Shown here: in pieces, positions 33,676 to 45,600 of the stretch
Position numbering within the stretch: the stretch's first letter is position 1
Layout of the letters: each line of letters opens with the position of its first letter
Assembly (NCBI GenBank): GCA_030141605.1
Contig: JAQGDQ010000008.1
Coordinates: 1,352,501 to 1,416,500, forward strand
Reading direction: 5' to 3'
Length of the DNA stretch: 64,000 nucleotides
From: Tubiluchus corallicola
Taxonomy: Eukaryota; Priapulida; Priapulimorpha; Priapulimorphida; Tubiluchidae
Program-made: the position numbers and the translations under genes
Notes under the pieces: generated by a model
What the model was told of the DNA's origin: nothing
What the model saw: the letters and a program-made list of their open reading frames with translations, nothing else
The model's database searches: none

Positions 33676-36486
33676 TAAGTGAGATCATACTGGAGTGCAT
33701 TTTTCATTACTTATTTATGATATTGGACGTTTTTGTCAATTTATTACACACAGTAAATGTAGTATGAAATTGTCAACATATGTTGCGTGTAATATAATAT
33801 TTTTTACCATTACTTTTTATGCAATTAAAATCGATTTCTTGATACAAATGGAATGCCATTTAAATCTACCGCTGTATTAGCATGAATTTCACAAACATGA
33901 TGCAGTAGATAACTGTTGCCAACCGTTAGTTGGTGTGACTCACAATAATTTGGAAATACAAGGTGAAAATATTACCTGATTGATTGAATGTGAGTTTGGT
34001 CACTTCTCAAATCTGGCTCACTTAACTGCAGTTAAAAGTTGCATGATTTTTAAGGTGATAGCTTATTTAAGCTTTTCTTAGAAAAATAGAGACTTTTTGA
34101 AGGACCTTAGTAAATGCTTGTTAATCACACGTACATTGGACCTGTATTTGTAATGACTTGAACAGAAGTGAGCATATTTCAGTATTATGTCAATACCTGC
34201 TTCTGTTGAATACTAATATTGTTCTTAATTTAATTTTATTAGTCTTTCACTAAATGATGATATGCACCACTTTGTTCTGTCCCCTGCAAAACGTCATGCA
34301 CCCAGTATCTGTGCTTCCTTCTTCGTTTAACACTACAATAACAAGCTAATGCCAAGGCTGTAATTATCACACATTCGAGAGAGGCATAGTTTCCACAAAA
34401 TATTACTTACAATTTTCACAAACAGTGACCAGAAATGGCAGAAAGAGCACCGTGAGCTTTTTTAATCTCATGTTAACAAGTCCGTCTTACATCAATGTTT
34501 TTGTGGAGAAATGCTATTAATTTACCAGTACGGGAATTCTGATTTTTTTCTTGAAAGTGGAACGTTTAATGCTGTTTTATTGTAGATAGTAGTAATTTTA
34601 ATTAACCACCACATTCTTACTACTACAGTCTTCTTAAGTTATGCAGTCTCACTAGCTGGAAGTTGTTAAATAGATTTGTGGTGCTTGTACATTGTTGGGA
34701 AAATTAAAATTATATTTTTAGTTAGTCCAGTTTCTCACTATTTAAGAATTTTATAAAATGCTCGTATTTTCTTATACTTAATTAAGCAGATTCCAGTTTT
34801 AATGGTTTTTTGCATAAAAATGATAGTGCCTTGATTAGCTATTTTAATTATTAAACTTGCAGCCCTGATTCTGTGTTTTTGGGTTATTCTATGAAGTAAC
34901 TCTGCGAAATAACTTTATAAAGAGGTCTGATTCTCTGTGACGTTGTTGTCGTTTTCCTTCTTTGCTATTCTTCATGTAGTAATTTTTTATGTTTTTAATA
35001 TTGTGACGTCACAATAGACTTCTCTCACAAAATTCTAAAATTTGATGAAACAAAGAAATGGACTTCTTGACAATGGTAAATAGTGTTCTAAATGAGATAT
35101 GCAGGCAGCTGGGCGAAGAAACTCGATTACCCAATACTTTGCATTCCCAACTAGTTAAATAGAAGCAGAGATGATGACTGTTTATTGTTATACTTTTATA
35201 TCATATCTGTTAAAGTAATTTGATGCATGTACTTATGACTTAAAATGGCCTTAAGAGGTCCCCGAGTTTTTGATTATCAAATTGTTTTGATATTATAGCT
35301 ACTCTATGCGAATTCTTTATGGCAACGACATGATATATATGCAACAATTATTGTTATGTTAGTATTCGTTTGTATATTTTGAAACTGTTTTTGTGTCAAC
35401 AATTTTAATTCATAATTGTAATGGTTGGGATGAAACTTCTATGCACTTTTGAGAAAAATAAAAGATTCCAATAAAAGCTTTTTGCTTTAGAAGTTTTTTA
35501 TTTAAGAATTCTAATTAAACACCTTTATATTTAACTTTCATGGAAAAGTAAACAGCATATAACAAATAAATAAGAAGACACCACAGATCTGAGAAACACG
35601 ACCAAACGAAAGCAATGATTTAGTTGCATGTATTAAGAAGATACAATAGTGAAAACACTGCTAATTTGACCATGCAAAAGAATGCATTTGACAATAGCAC
35701 ATGTGAAAATAACTACACATTCTTGGAAGTTGCCTATAAAGTGCTTTATATTTTTGAATTTATCAAGTAAATTCCTTTTTTGCCTTGATGCTGATCACTT
35801 AGCTGAATAGTTGCTATTCTGCCATGTGAAGACTAATTAGGTTTAGATATTAGCTGCTTGGCAGGTATACACGTCTTCAAGTTTTCAAACTCGTGGACGT
35901 TTCCATCTGTTAACTCAATTTGAAACTACAATCAGCTAACACTACTCCAGATCTTTTAAACACTAACCTTACCAAGAAAAGGTATGGTATAATAGTTAGT
36001 TATGAAGATCTTCAATACTGAAAGCCTACTTACAAGTTTACGGTAATTGAAATATGAACGAGTTACAAGTTCATGGTAACTGAAATATGGATAAGTGAAT
36101 TACTGTTCGCAGAAAATGCTTCTGTTTTCAAATGTTAAGGTGTAGCAATATAAGGAAAGACTTGAAGATAACATTTGTTAAATTATCAGGTAAATATGAT
36201 CAGATAATTAAGACCACGATAATATGGACAATGATATTTAAATATCTTTTTTATGACTAAAACGGCGGTGGGCTACTAAAGCTGCTGGGCACACAATTTG
36301 ACCTTATGGAATGCAGCTCTGTGTCACATTAATTGTAAAGTTGCTTTGTTCAGCAGTTTTTAGAGCAGTTAGTCGATCCCATATAATCTCTCTTACACAG
36401 AAAAGTTAAAAGTGACGAACATTTACATGTCATATGAACTAATAATAACTTGGCCATTAGTCCAATATTTATATTTCTGCCGATCA
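33676..36486. other. Non-coding stretch between the LINE and the SPCS3 stop codon
   Basis: The right part should be the 3' UTR of SPCS3 on the minus strand. AATAAA on the minus strand at about 35492-35497, and AATAAA/AATAAAA on the plus strand at 35456-35475, suggest transcript ends from both directions meeting near 35480. No other exon or transposon end seen. Confidence 0.45.
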
Positions 36487-39400
36487 TCAAAATTTCCCAG
36501 AGCTATATTCATCTGGAAACTCAAACTGGTATTGTCCTATTCCAGGCACAAGAGGTAGCATACCCGAATTCGGGATAATATTCCACGAAAGTGTCAGGGT
36601 GATGTTCTTATTGCCTCTGCAAAAGTAAATGAGTGAAATTACATAACTATCATATTTTAAACCTGTTTGCTGTGTACGTAATTATGAACAGAATGTCCCT
36701 AGGACCCTAACTGGTCATTGACTGTTATGCTCGCTTTTGCACCCTTTCAACTTTTTCTTGATATTGAGTGCAATATTCGTTTTTGCATTTACTACCTGAC
36801 AATAGCTGACAGCATGTACTAGTTTTTTTTTATTTATACATCGTTTGGCTGTAATAATTTGTAATAAATTTGTTGACCTTTTGAACTAAATAATTTTCAT
36901 TATGGGTCACAACTTTCTACTTTTGTGGTGGAAGAGCACGTAAGTCTTTTTGTAATTAATGTTGAAATTGATGGGTGATTTGCCACCTTCTGATACTGGC
37001 GATTTTGTCATTCGGAACAAATAACAACAAAATTGCATACAACAGCATTCTGACTAAATTTCTGTACTTTCCAGAAACCTGTCCGTTGAAAACACATTCG
37101 CAAATCTCGACTACAAGTAATATTTAAATGAAAATAAAAATGTTCAGCTTTTGTAGCCTGTAAACACGAAGTCAGTTTCATAACAGCTAATTAAAAGCTG
37201 ACCTCTATAAGAAAAACCAACCCTTAACAACATTCATTGTGTTTGGTTTAAACATAATTTATTGAAGATGTAACATATGCTAGGTTTGAAACAGACAGTT
37301 TTACAACTGATATATGTTCTCCCCTAGTGGGAGAAATTCATTGTATTTAATATACACATAAAAATACTGATATTACCACGTAATATATGTGCATAAAATG
37401 CCTGCACAAGAATGCAAAAGACATTTAAATCATTCATATCTTGCGTCAAACAACCCTAACTGGCAGCAGTTGTATTTTGTCACATTATCACCGGTAACTG
37501 GTTTTCATTACATTGTTGGCAACAGGATTATTTCATCAAATAGTATTAATAATCTCTTGTTTAACGTTTTGTATTTTCAGTAGTTGATAATTGTAACTAT
37601 TGCTGCAAAAAAGTTTGCTCAAGCATCTGGTGGGATAATGTATTTCTGTTATGCAGTAACTGGATGACGGCATATTTTGTTCAAAATAAATGTGCCCAAC
37701 CATGAAGCGATCGCGGCATTAAATTGCTTTTACTAATTACACAATTTCTGTAATACAATAGGCAAATAGTAGTACAGTAGGCGCCATTTATTAGACTCAC
37801 GGTTAATAGAATCAGTCATCTAACTGACTCAAAAACACCTGGTTTGGGCCGTTCTTATTTAAATGTATGTATATACAAACTGTCGGCCATTGATTCAAAT
37901 AACTCTGCACAATTGACTCAATATTCTTGCTTCACATGCTTAAAGTAAGATACTCGTGTGTGACTAATGAGCTCTTACTAGTTTTATGTCACCTTAGTTC
38001 GCTTTTGTGCGCTATAATATATGTAAAGACAATCATGTTAAGTACCATTTTGTTTGTAAGTAAGTACAATTATCACATGCTAATATGCTAGCATAGCAAC
38101 ATTACTTCATTTCTAAAATTCATTAAAAACATTTGCAATGCGTACTAAGTTGATGATTCATACATCTATACCAGTAACATTACGCTTGTCGGTCAATTGG
38201 GTCAAAACACCACAGTCCTAACATTTTGCAGCATCTACTGTATCAAAATAAGCTTAACTTCCAGAGAGCTTTGACTTTTGCTTTAAGACCGTATAGTTAC
38301 AATGTAAGTGTTAAGCCTCTTACTAGAGTGGTCCTTTGTGGAGTCAACCCCTAGTTCAAGATCCAAAAACACGACTGTCTTACCCATATTATACAGCCTG
38401 AGTGACTTTACTAAAAGTTCACAAGCACTCATTTGAGTACGTAACTCAAGTGATGATGTTTTTCGTATAAATATTTTTCTTTAAAAGTGACTCCAGTTAA
38501 AAAAATCTGGCAGTTTATTAGACTACCACTGGAAAAGTGGAAATGTGAATTCTCTGCTGAGCTTACTCAATTCATGTCTAATTTTGTGCAGTTATTTCAA
38601 AACTACTCACTTGAGTCCATTTCCATCATCCCAAAAGTAATATTTGGAGTTCATACTTCTGTAATCTAAAACCGCATTTTCACCACGCTGAATAATTTTG
38701 TCCCATAAAACAACTTGATTAAGAACCTGTAGAAGTAAACAACATCAAGCATATTTCTTATTTACAGTGACATGATTTTGATATAAAAACTTCAGCCACC
38801 TCTAATAATAAAAAAAAGACAAAACTGTACCATGGCAACCAAGATTTCAGAAGTAAAATCAGTTTTTAATGTTCTTTGGCATTGTTACTTTACTGATTTA
38901 TGACTTCGTAGATTCTGCTTTTGTCCATACTTACCACCTAGCAAAATTTGCTATACTTTATTCTGGTTTAAAATTCTTATTTCTACTGGCAACTAAGTCC
39001 ATTCTTTAAGAAATCAGGTCAATTTGTCGGTAAAATTGTTGGAAAACTCATGCCAACTTATTTTCATGAAATAGCTCTTTATATTTTTATTTGAGTAATA
39101 TTTATTTGAAAATAAAGCCTTAAACAAAATATGTCGCGTTACAGAAATCCAATTCTCGAGCAATCAATTATGCAGTTCTTAGGAGTCATTTTCTGTGGTG
39201 TCCTACTTCTTGTTGTTACGCGTTAAAAATAGTGCTTTACAAGTCACATTCGGGTGAGAAATAATTATATTGTCCAATACTTTTTTGCTTGCTTAGTTAC
39301 TTAGTTAAACTACATTAAAAAGTCACTAACAATGGCCAGTTGTTATGTCATGTTTTCTCCAAGTGTGCACTCAGCAAAGTGAAATAGCTGAACTGTTCAT

Positions 39401-42400
39401 AACAACTGGATGAAATACCAAAAAAACCGTAACACACCTCAACGGCATTGTTCTATCATGTATAGACCAGTAATCATAGTCAATTTAATTCTAGTAAATT
39501 GTAATAAGCTGACAGAGGAGGTACAGGAGCATGTGGTAAATGTCAGACAATAATTATTAGACTTATTGTGTAAAATGAGACAACATTACATGTGTGTTTT
39601 GTGCATACATACAAGATAAAAACTTTTGTTTAAGATCAGTAATTTTAGCGATTTGATTCTTTCTTTATTACGTGATAAAAATTTAAAATCCTCCAATGAA
39701 AGTAATTTTGCTCTGAAATGTTACAATTGCAACAAGAAACAACACAACTTTTTACCCTTAATGCCTACAGCATTTGATCAGCCTTTCCTATTTTGAAAAT
39801 AAAAGGTATCATTCATTTATATAACTTACATTGTTGTCTGTTTCATACTCTGCAGTCAAATACAAGAAAATCTGCTTCACATTCCAATTAAACAATGAGG
39901 TCAAATGTATGGTTAGTTAAGGAAAGTCTTTAATTTTATATTGGAATGCAATGGAAGTCGTTTGACATTTGTTTTTTCCTTCAAGGAGTTTGCCGATTAT
40001 TGACTACACATTACTGTTGTGTCTTTAGGCAGTAACATACGGTAGGTAGAACAAGTTTTTACTGTGTGGAAATTTAAATCAAATAATAAACAGCAGAGAA
40101 AAGAATATTATGAATTTTAAACAAGCTGCAATTTATGAATCTCACCTCTGACAACTACATGAGGTAATAATGTTTCAAATTCCAACTGAATTCATTATCA
40201 ACAAGTCAAGATAAAGATCTCTTTTGTGAAATGTAATTGTGCACTAAATAAATCATTAGACTAAATCAATGGGTGGTACGCAATAGTGCAGCTAATTATT
40301 AAATACAGCACACTTAAGAAGCGAATTGAAACAGATAAAAGCTTTCTTACAAGAGTCTAAGAAAAATATTTAGTGAAACAAACAGCATGTTGTGTATTGC
40401 TAATGGCCTGTACAGTAAGTCCACGCTTAACAATGCTAATGTGTTCCAGCAAAATACAACGTTAAACGAAACCAAGACTACGTTCTAGAGTTTTACTCAA
40501 TGTTTCTACTGATTAATTTCTTTCTGCTCGCTTGAAACCTCCTATATATCTTACTTACCTAGCTAGCGGGTTCTCTTTCGTTGATGTTTAAGTCTAGGCA
40601 GCAGTTAAACAATAAAGCCAAAGTCAAAGCCAAGCCCTGGGGCGATCTTAGAAATTTTATCTCAGTCTGGTTGCTATAGCAACAAGTTACAGGCAAAATT
40701 TCTTCCCATGAAGTTTGTTGTACGGTCTCGCTTGATACCAACGGCAGACAGGAAGCAAAAATGAATGTACTTGCCCAATAATTGAAGTGTTTACGTTACT
40801 AATGCGTGTTTAGAACAAAATAACACAATATGTACTGTTTCAATGCATCAAATTAAATAAAAAAGTTGTTGATAAAATAAAAATTGGCTTTGAGCAAAGT
40901 AAAAAAATCATTGTTATAGTGAAACGGTGCATCGTTAAGTGAAAAAGTGTCAAATGTTAAAAAGCGTCGTTAAAACGAAATGTCGCTAAATGGGGAATCG
41001 TGAAGCGAGGACTTACTGTATATACTTGTCTGATAATGTCTGTTTCAAGCAATTTTGTCTTGTGTTTGGTTAGTAGTTTCAACAGCACTGGTTAGTCTTA
41101 TTTATGTTTGTTAACAGAGTTAATTGAAAGGATATCTGCTTGAAGATCAAAGGTAACAAAACCGAGATCCAACTTTTCCCGAGTTGTGCTATAATCTGGC
41201 ATCATCCTTCTACAAAACAAAAACGTGCCAAATCTAATTATACAGTAAAATATATAACAGTACTACAGTAAAAATTATTTTAATATAATGACAAATTGAA
41301 AGCCTCTTCAAATTTAACAGCGAACAAAAAAAACGAAGTCATTATACATTCCTTTAGTAAAACTAAAGAAGTGAGATCTAAAACCAATTTCTACTCAGCT
41401 TGTTTCGAAATAAATTTTCTGTAGCACAAAATCTGCCTTGCTGCATTTCTTCAAAAACAATGAAGAATATTGTAGAAGCATTAACATACAAATTACAGTA
41501 TTGTTATACATGGGGGAATGTTCAGCGGTTCAGTCTTGATCCTCGTTGCAATTCATCAAGGGACGACTGCAGGATCTATATTCACTGTATGCAGCAACAA
41601 TGTACAGGACAAGATGGTACAAAAAGAGGCCGTAGATGGGGATGTCGAACAACAGCGTACATCCTACGTAATCCACAAACTTAGTACAAATGAAAATAAG
41701 AAGTCAAGATTAGGTCAACTAACGGCGCTATTACACTTTTGCACCTCCTACTTTTTTCTGGCCTATTGTTTGTTTTCACGCCTGCAGGCCAGAAAGTAGA
41801 CCAACAGGCGTAATACACACCAGATTCTCATAATATTATAGGTTTTTAAGCGTTACAATTCCAGATTAAAGTCATACATTACTTACCGTCACCAACACAC
41901 AAGAAGCTCCACATTGAATAACTGTGTTTACACACTAATGCGCAATCGCTGTCGCGCAGTGACGTCTGCTTAACCTGTATTTTTAGTTTCTTCTTCACTG
42001 TATAGTCAGACCCAAACTGGCATATACGAGGAAATTATTTTAAACGACTACAGTTATTTATCATTAATTTTATTTATTACTGTAGTATTATTATTTATTA
42101 AATTATAAAAGTAAAGGTTTTTTCTTTATTTCGTAAAAGCGGTTAAGATAAAAGTGTGTCACGTGTTTTTTAAGTTAGGCCCTGATAATGCATAAACTAG
42201 TACGAAATTCGTCACGTGACTACACACATAAACATGATGGCGATACGAACTGTATAGTGTACAACTGTGAATTCAACGCAATTATTGGTAATTATACACT
42301 AAATATACGAGTAAATTACAACGAGATTATCGGAAACATTCACTGATGACGTGAGAATAATAGAATAATGACCGACGAGCCTAGAAACGAGTAATTACCT

Positions 42401-42604
42401 AGAAAAAACTAGGAGGTGCGAAAGTGTAATAGCGCCTCAACTAACTTCTATTACAACTTACACAACTGTTTTCGCAGTACTCATAGCTACTGTTGTCCTG
42501 TAGTCATTAAATGCCGTTGTTAAAAAACACAAAAATGTTAAACCTGCCAATGTACTTAAAGTAAACGCAAAAATCGCGTTAACTCGTGACAAAAGTGTAT
42601 TCAT
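36487..42604 (-). CDS. SPCS3: Signal peptidase complex subunit 3 (SPCS3), complete, five exons
   Basis: SPCS3 is the glycosylated, single-pass, non-catalytic subunit of the ER signal peptidase. Exons: 42462-42604, 41136-41209, 39830-39906, 38611-38726, 36487-36616. They join in frame to 179 residues plus stop; the human protein has 180. Exon 1: [20 protein letters not shown] and [12 protein letters not shown], the N-terminal anchor. Exon 2: [15 protein letters not shown]. Exon 3: [18 protein letters not shown]. Exon 4: [19 protein letters not shown] and [11 protein letters not shown]. Exon 5: [18 protein letters not shown] with the N-glycosylation site at Asn141, the same position as in human. 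Introns 1, 3 and 4 are GT-AG (donors GTAAGT, GTAAGT, GTGAGT); intron 2 is AT-AC. MITEs lie in introns 1, 2 and 4. An in-frame upstream ATG at 42694 exists, but the start at 42604 matches the family. Confidence 0.96.
37775..38240. mobile_element. Possible pogo/Tigger-like MITE, 466 bp, in SPCS3 intron 4
   Basis: Ends CAGTAGGCGC and (reversed) CAGTAGATGC, each flanked by TA. Only about 8 of 10 terminal bases match, and the inside repeats ATTAGACTCA / ATTGACTCAA words. A decayed member of the CAGT-starting TA-duplicating group is the best reading. Confidence 0.5.
39907..41135 (-). other. U12-type AT-AC intron of SPCS3
   Basis: On the minus strand the intron begins ATATCCTT, the exact U12 AT-AC donor consensus, right after CTTCAAGCAG. 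It ends TTTCCTTAACTAACCATAC: the branch sequence TTCCTTAAC is followed 9 bases later by the AC acceptor. Joining at these sites keeps frame and gives [16 protein letters not shown], colinear with SPCS3 of other animals. There is no AG near the acceptor, so a GT-AG alternative does not work. Confidence 0.93.
40413..41018. mobile_element. pogo/Tigger-type MITE, copy 1, 606 bp, inside the U12 intron
   Basis: Left end CAGTAAGTCCACGCTTAACA, right end reversed CAGTAAGTCCTCGCTTCACG, flanked by TA on both sides. A second copy at 51181-51820 shares the ends and the inner text CTAATGTGTTCCAGCAAAA and AAGTTGTTGATA. No transposase. Confidence 0.9.
41724..42436. mobile_element. MITE with 37-bp TIRs and perfect 9-bp target duplication, probably Merlin type
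   Basis: Both ends begin GGCGCTATTACACTTT, then GCACCTCCTA, about 37 bp with two mismatches. The flanks are TCAACTAAC at 41715-41723 and 42437-42445, identical. A duplication of 8-9 bp and TIRs starting GG fit Merlin (MULE is the alternative). The inside is a deletion derivative of the long element at 17748-20555. It sits in SPCS3 intron 1, with its target duplication ending 16 bases from the donor of exon 1. Confidence 0.88.
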
Positions 42605-45600
42605 GTTGTTAAGCAAGTTTAAGCAACGTGTAAAAAGAAAAGTTAGATTATCAAATATCTCAATATCAGAAATCTTCAAGCCACCCAAGTTCACACATGC
42701 TGCCCTCTCTTTTCTAATTTCAAAAATTTTAGTCCTTTAGCAGCATAAATATTGTTTGGTTTTTATTGTAAGATGTGTGAGCCGGTGTTATTCCGGAAGC
42801 AGTGCTGACAGCCTCCTGGCAGAGCGGTGTTTAGTGTTTGTTTCGTTTTATGTCAGATTTTTCTTACTTTTAAGTTCCCATTTTTGTTTAATAATTATTA
42901 ATGTCCTGTTGCCTTCTTCTCAAGGTAACATTCCCGCTATTTCCCAGTTTACCACTATCCGTAAAAACGAGAGTATGTTGAATGTAGATTTAGAAGTTCT
43001 GATTCTGAAAACCAAGAATTACGTCTATAATGAAAATGACTGTTGAAAAAATATGATTATTTTCAAAATGGATTTTTAAATCATCAATCTGTACATAACA
43101 CGTCAGTATTATTTATTATCTCTTTCTTTCTTGTGCCACAGATATAATAATGCAGCTGTAAATAATTTAGATAATATATTAAATGTATGACACATCCAGC
43201 AAAAAGTGAACTGTTGTCTGTGTGTTTTAGTAAGTGTTTGAGACCCATTGGAAACAAGTAACAGCTTTTTACTTTATGGGTATGCATTTGTGATGTCTAG
43301 ACTGCTATTTGTCATCTATTTTTTGCAATGCACTGTATGCGTCAGTGTAAACTGCTTTTTCAAGCTTCTGCTTAGCAAGAAATTTTTTATAAAATGTTTG
43401 CTGAATAACAACGCCAGTAAACAAGAGCTGAGACGAAGCAAATTAACATAAGTGACTCAGAAAGAAAGGAAACACACATATTATAGTGGCGTTTGTGTGG
43501 CACGCAGATGCGGATGCACGTTCTAGTACGGCACAACCTGCGGAAAAAATCAATAGGACATACGCAGGCTACATTGAAAACAATATAAACCGATTTCATC
43601 TACTCCGCACCTACCAAAACGCATTCGCATGCTACATAAACGACAGGGTGAGTTCAGACTAGCTAGTTTTCTGTCCAACAGCAAGTGTGAACTGCTTTAC
43701 GAGTTATTGTCGGCAAGTTATCGCAAACTCTCTGACAGTTGCTGCGCGTTGATTTTCAGTGAGTCATTGTTTAGTGTGAACGCCTCGGCGTGCTACTCTC
43801 AACACTTCTCGCATGAATAGAATTGAATGTCAGCTCGTGCTTACTGTCGGAGATTTACTCGCAACAAGTTTTGCTCACTAGTCTAAACATACTTGCGCGT
43901 TATTTGGCGAGAAAATAGGCTAGTCTGAACGCACCGTAACTTCTCGTAACAAAGTTGTAGTAATTATTAAGCAGTGTCCAGAAAGTTGCAGCTTCTATGG
44001 TAGTCTCATGCTTGGAAAAAATCAACCCGTATCAACGACATAATTATGGCACTCAGATAAATACATTTAATGGAATTATGGAACACAGGCATTTGAAAGT
44101 GATCCGACCCATAACTGTTGTCATAAACAGCGACAAAATTATATATAAACAAAAACAATACACATCACAATAATTCAAAGCTGCTTTATTAGCAAGAACT
44201 TGAAGCATACAATTTATTACGTTCAAATGAGTGAAAAGTTTATTGATTTACCAAAATTTCATTTTGTGAGCTACAGGTCCGTTTCGTTCAATTATCACAA
44301 TTGCAAATGATGTCAAATATGAGATTTTTTTACATTAGGCTTTTCATACAAAAATATAATTCCCGTAGTCTTAAATTAGTAAAATGGGTAAAATCTAGAT
44401 GGCTGCAACGAAATTACAGCCATGCCACATGTACAAAGATTAGGATGATTTAAATAGAAAAATTAAAATAAACTTATAGTTTCGCAGAAATTGAATTGCA
44501 ACTGCATTGGCAAAATAGTAAAAAGTTATTCCTACTAAAATACAACAATAGAAGAGTAGGCAACCTAATATGGGTACGCCTATGCCCTAAAAGCACTAGA
44601 ACATCAATTCCATACTACAAAACATACTTGCAGGTTTGTCATGCTAATGAAATCTTATAGGCACATACACACACATACATACATACGCTACAAAAGACAC
44701 ATCAGGCACAGTGAAAGCTTCTACCAATACAAAGGCACAATTACAGTCAATTTAATTCTACAATTAGCAGTCAAAAAATAATACAAGCCTGAAATTGTGT
44801 GAGGCAATTATCAGCAAAACTTGCTAGTAATTAGACAATCACAATAATAGTAACATTTGGCAGTGCTAAAAGTCTAAGTATGTAAATGCAAGCACTCACC
44901 GGTTTATGTTAATCACAAGAGAAGTATATAAAGAAAATATTTTTGTGCTAAAAGCAGTACAATTTCCACAATATATAATATACTCTAATATATCTCATAA
45001 CACAAAAGACAAATTTTACTACAGTAGCTGCCGATTAAAAATAATTGTCAAATATTCGCTAAGCAATAAAGTATTAGATTATAAAATGATAACAAGATGT
45101 CCAGTTTGGCTAAATAAAAAGCTCTTGAGAATTACATAATTACAACTTTAGAAACAATAGCTGAAGAAATGATATCAGCAAGTACAGGGTGCTCTAAAAG
45201 AAAAATACTCTTTTCCCGTTAAGGAATATTTCAAAATGTTACTGGAAAGCGTAAGTCACAGAACTTTGACACTGAAATAAATGCTTCTAAAACAAGTCAA
45301 AACATAAATTTATGAGACATGTCTAAAATTTAGTAGCAAGTGATACCATGTGGTTCAATGCAACTGCTGTTTTCCAGTTTCAGAAATAATCAATCTCAAA
45401 TATGCACTGAGACTTATGCAACAACCATTGTTTCAGTTTAAAAAAATCGATTTCACACAGGCACTGAGATTTGTGTAGCAATCACTCTTCTAAGAAAACA
45501 GTAAAAAAAGAAATACTTTTATGGTTGAATTGACAATGAATAAAAATCAATAATATAATCTATGTAGATATCATTCTAATAGTAAACAGCTAAATCACAG

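Noticed and set aside
42605-42694. N-terminal extension of SPCS3 from the upstream ATG at 42694
   Set aside because: The extra 30 residues are absent from the family, and the downstream ATG matches the conserved MNT-LSR-N start.
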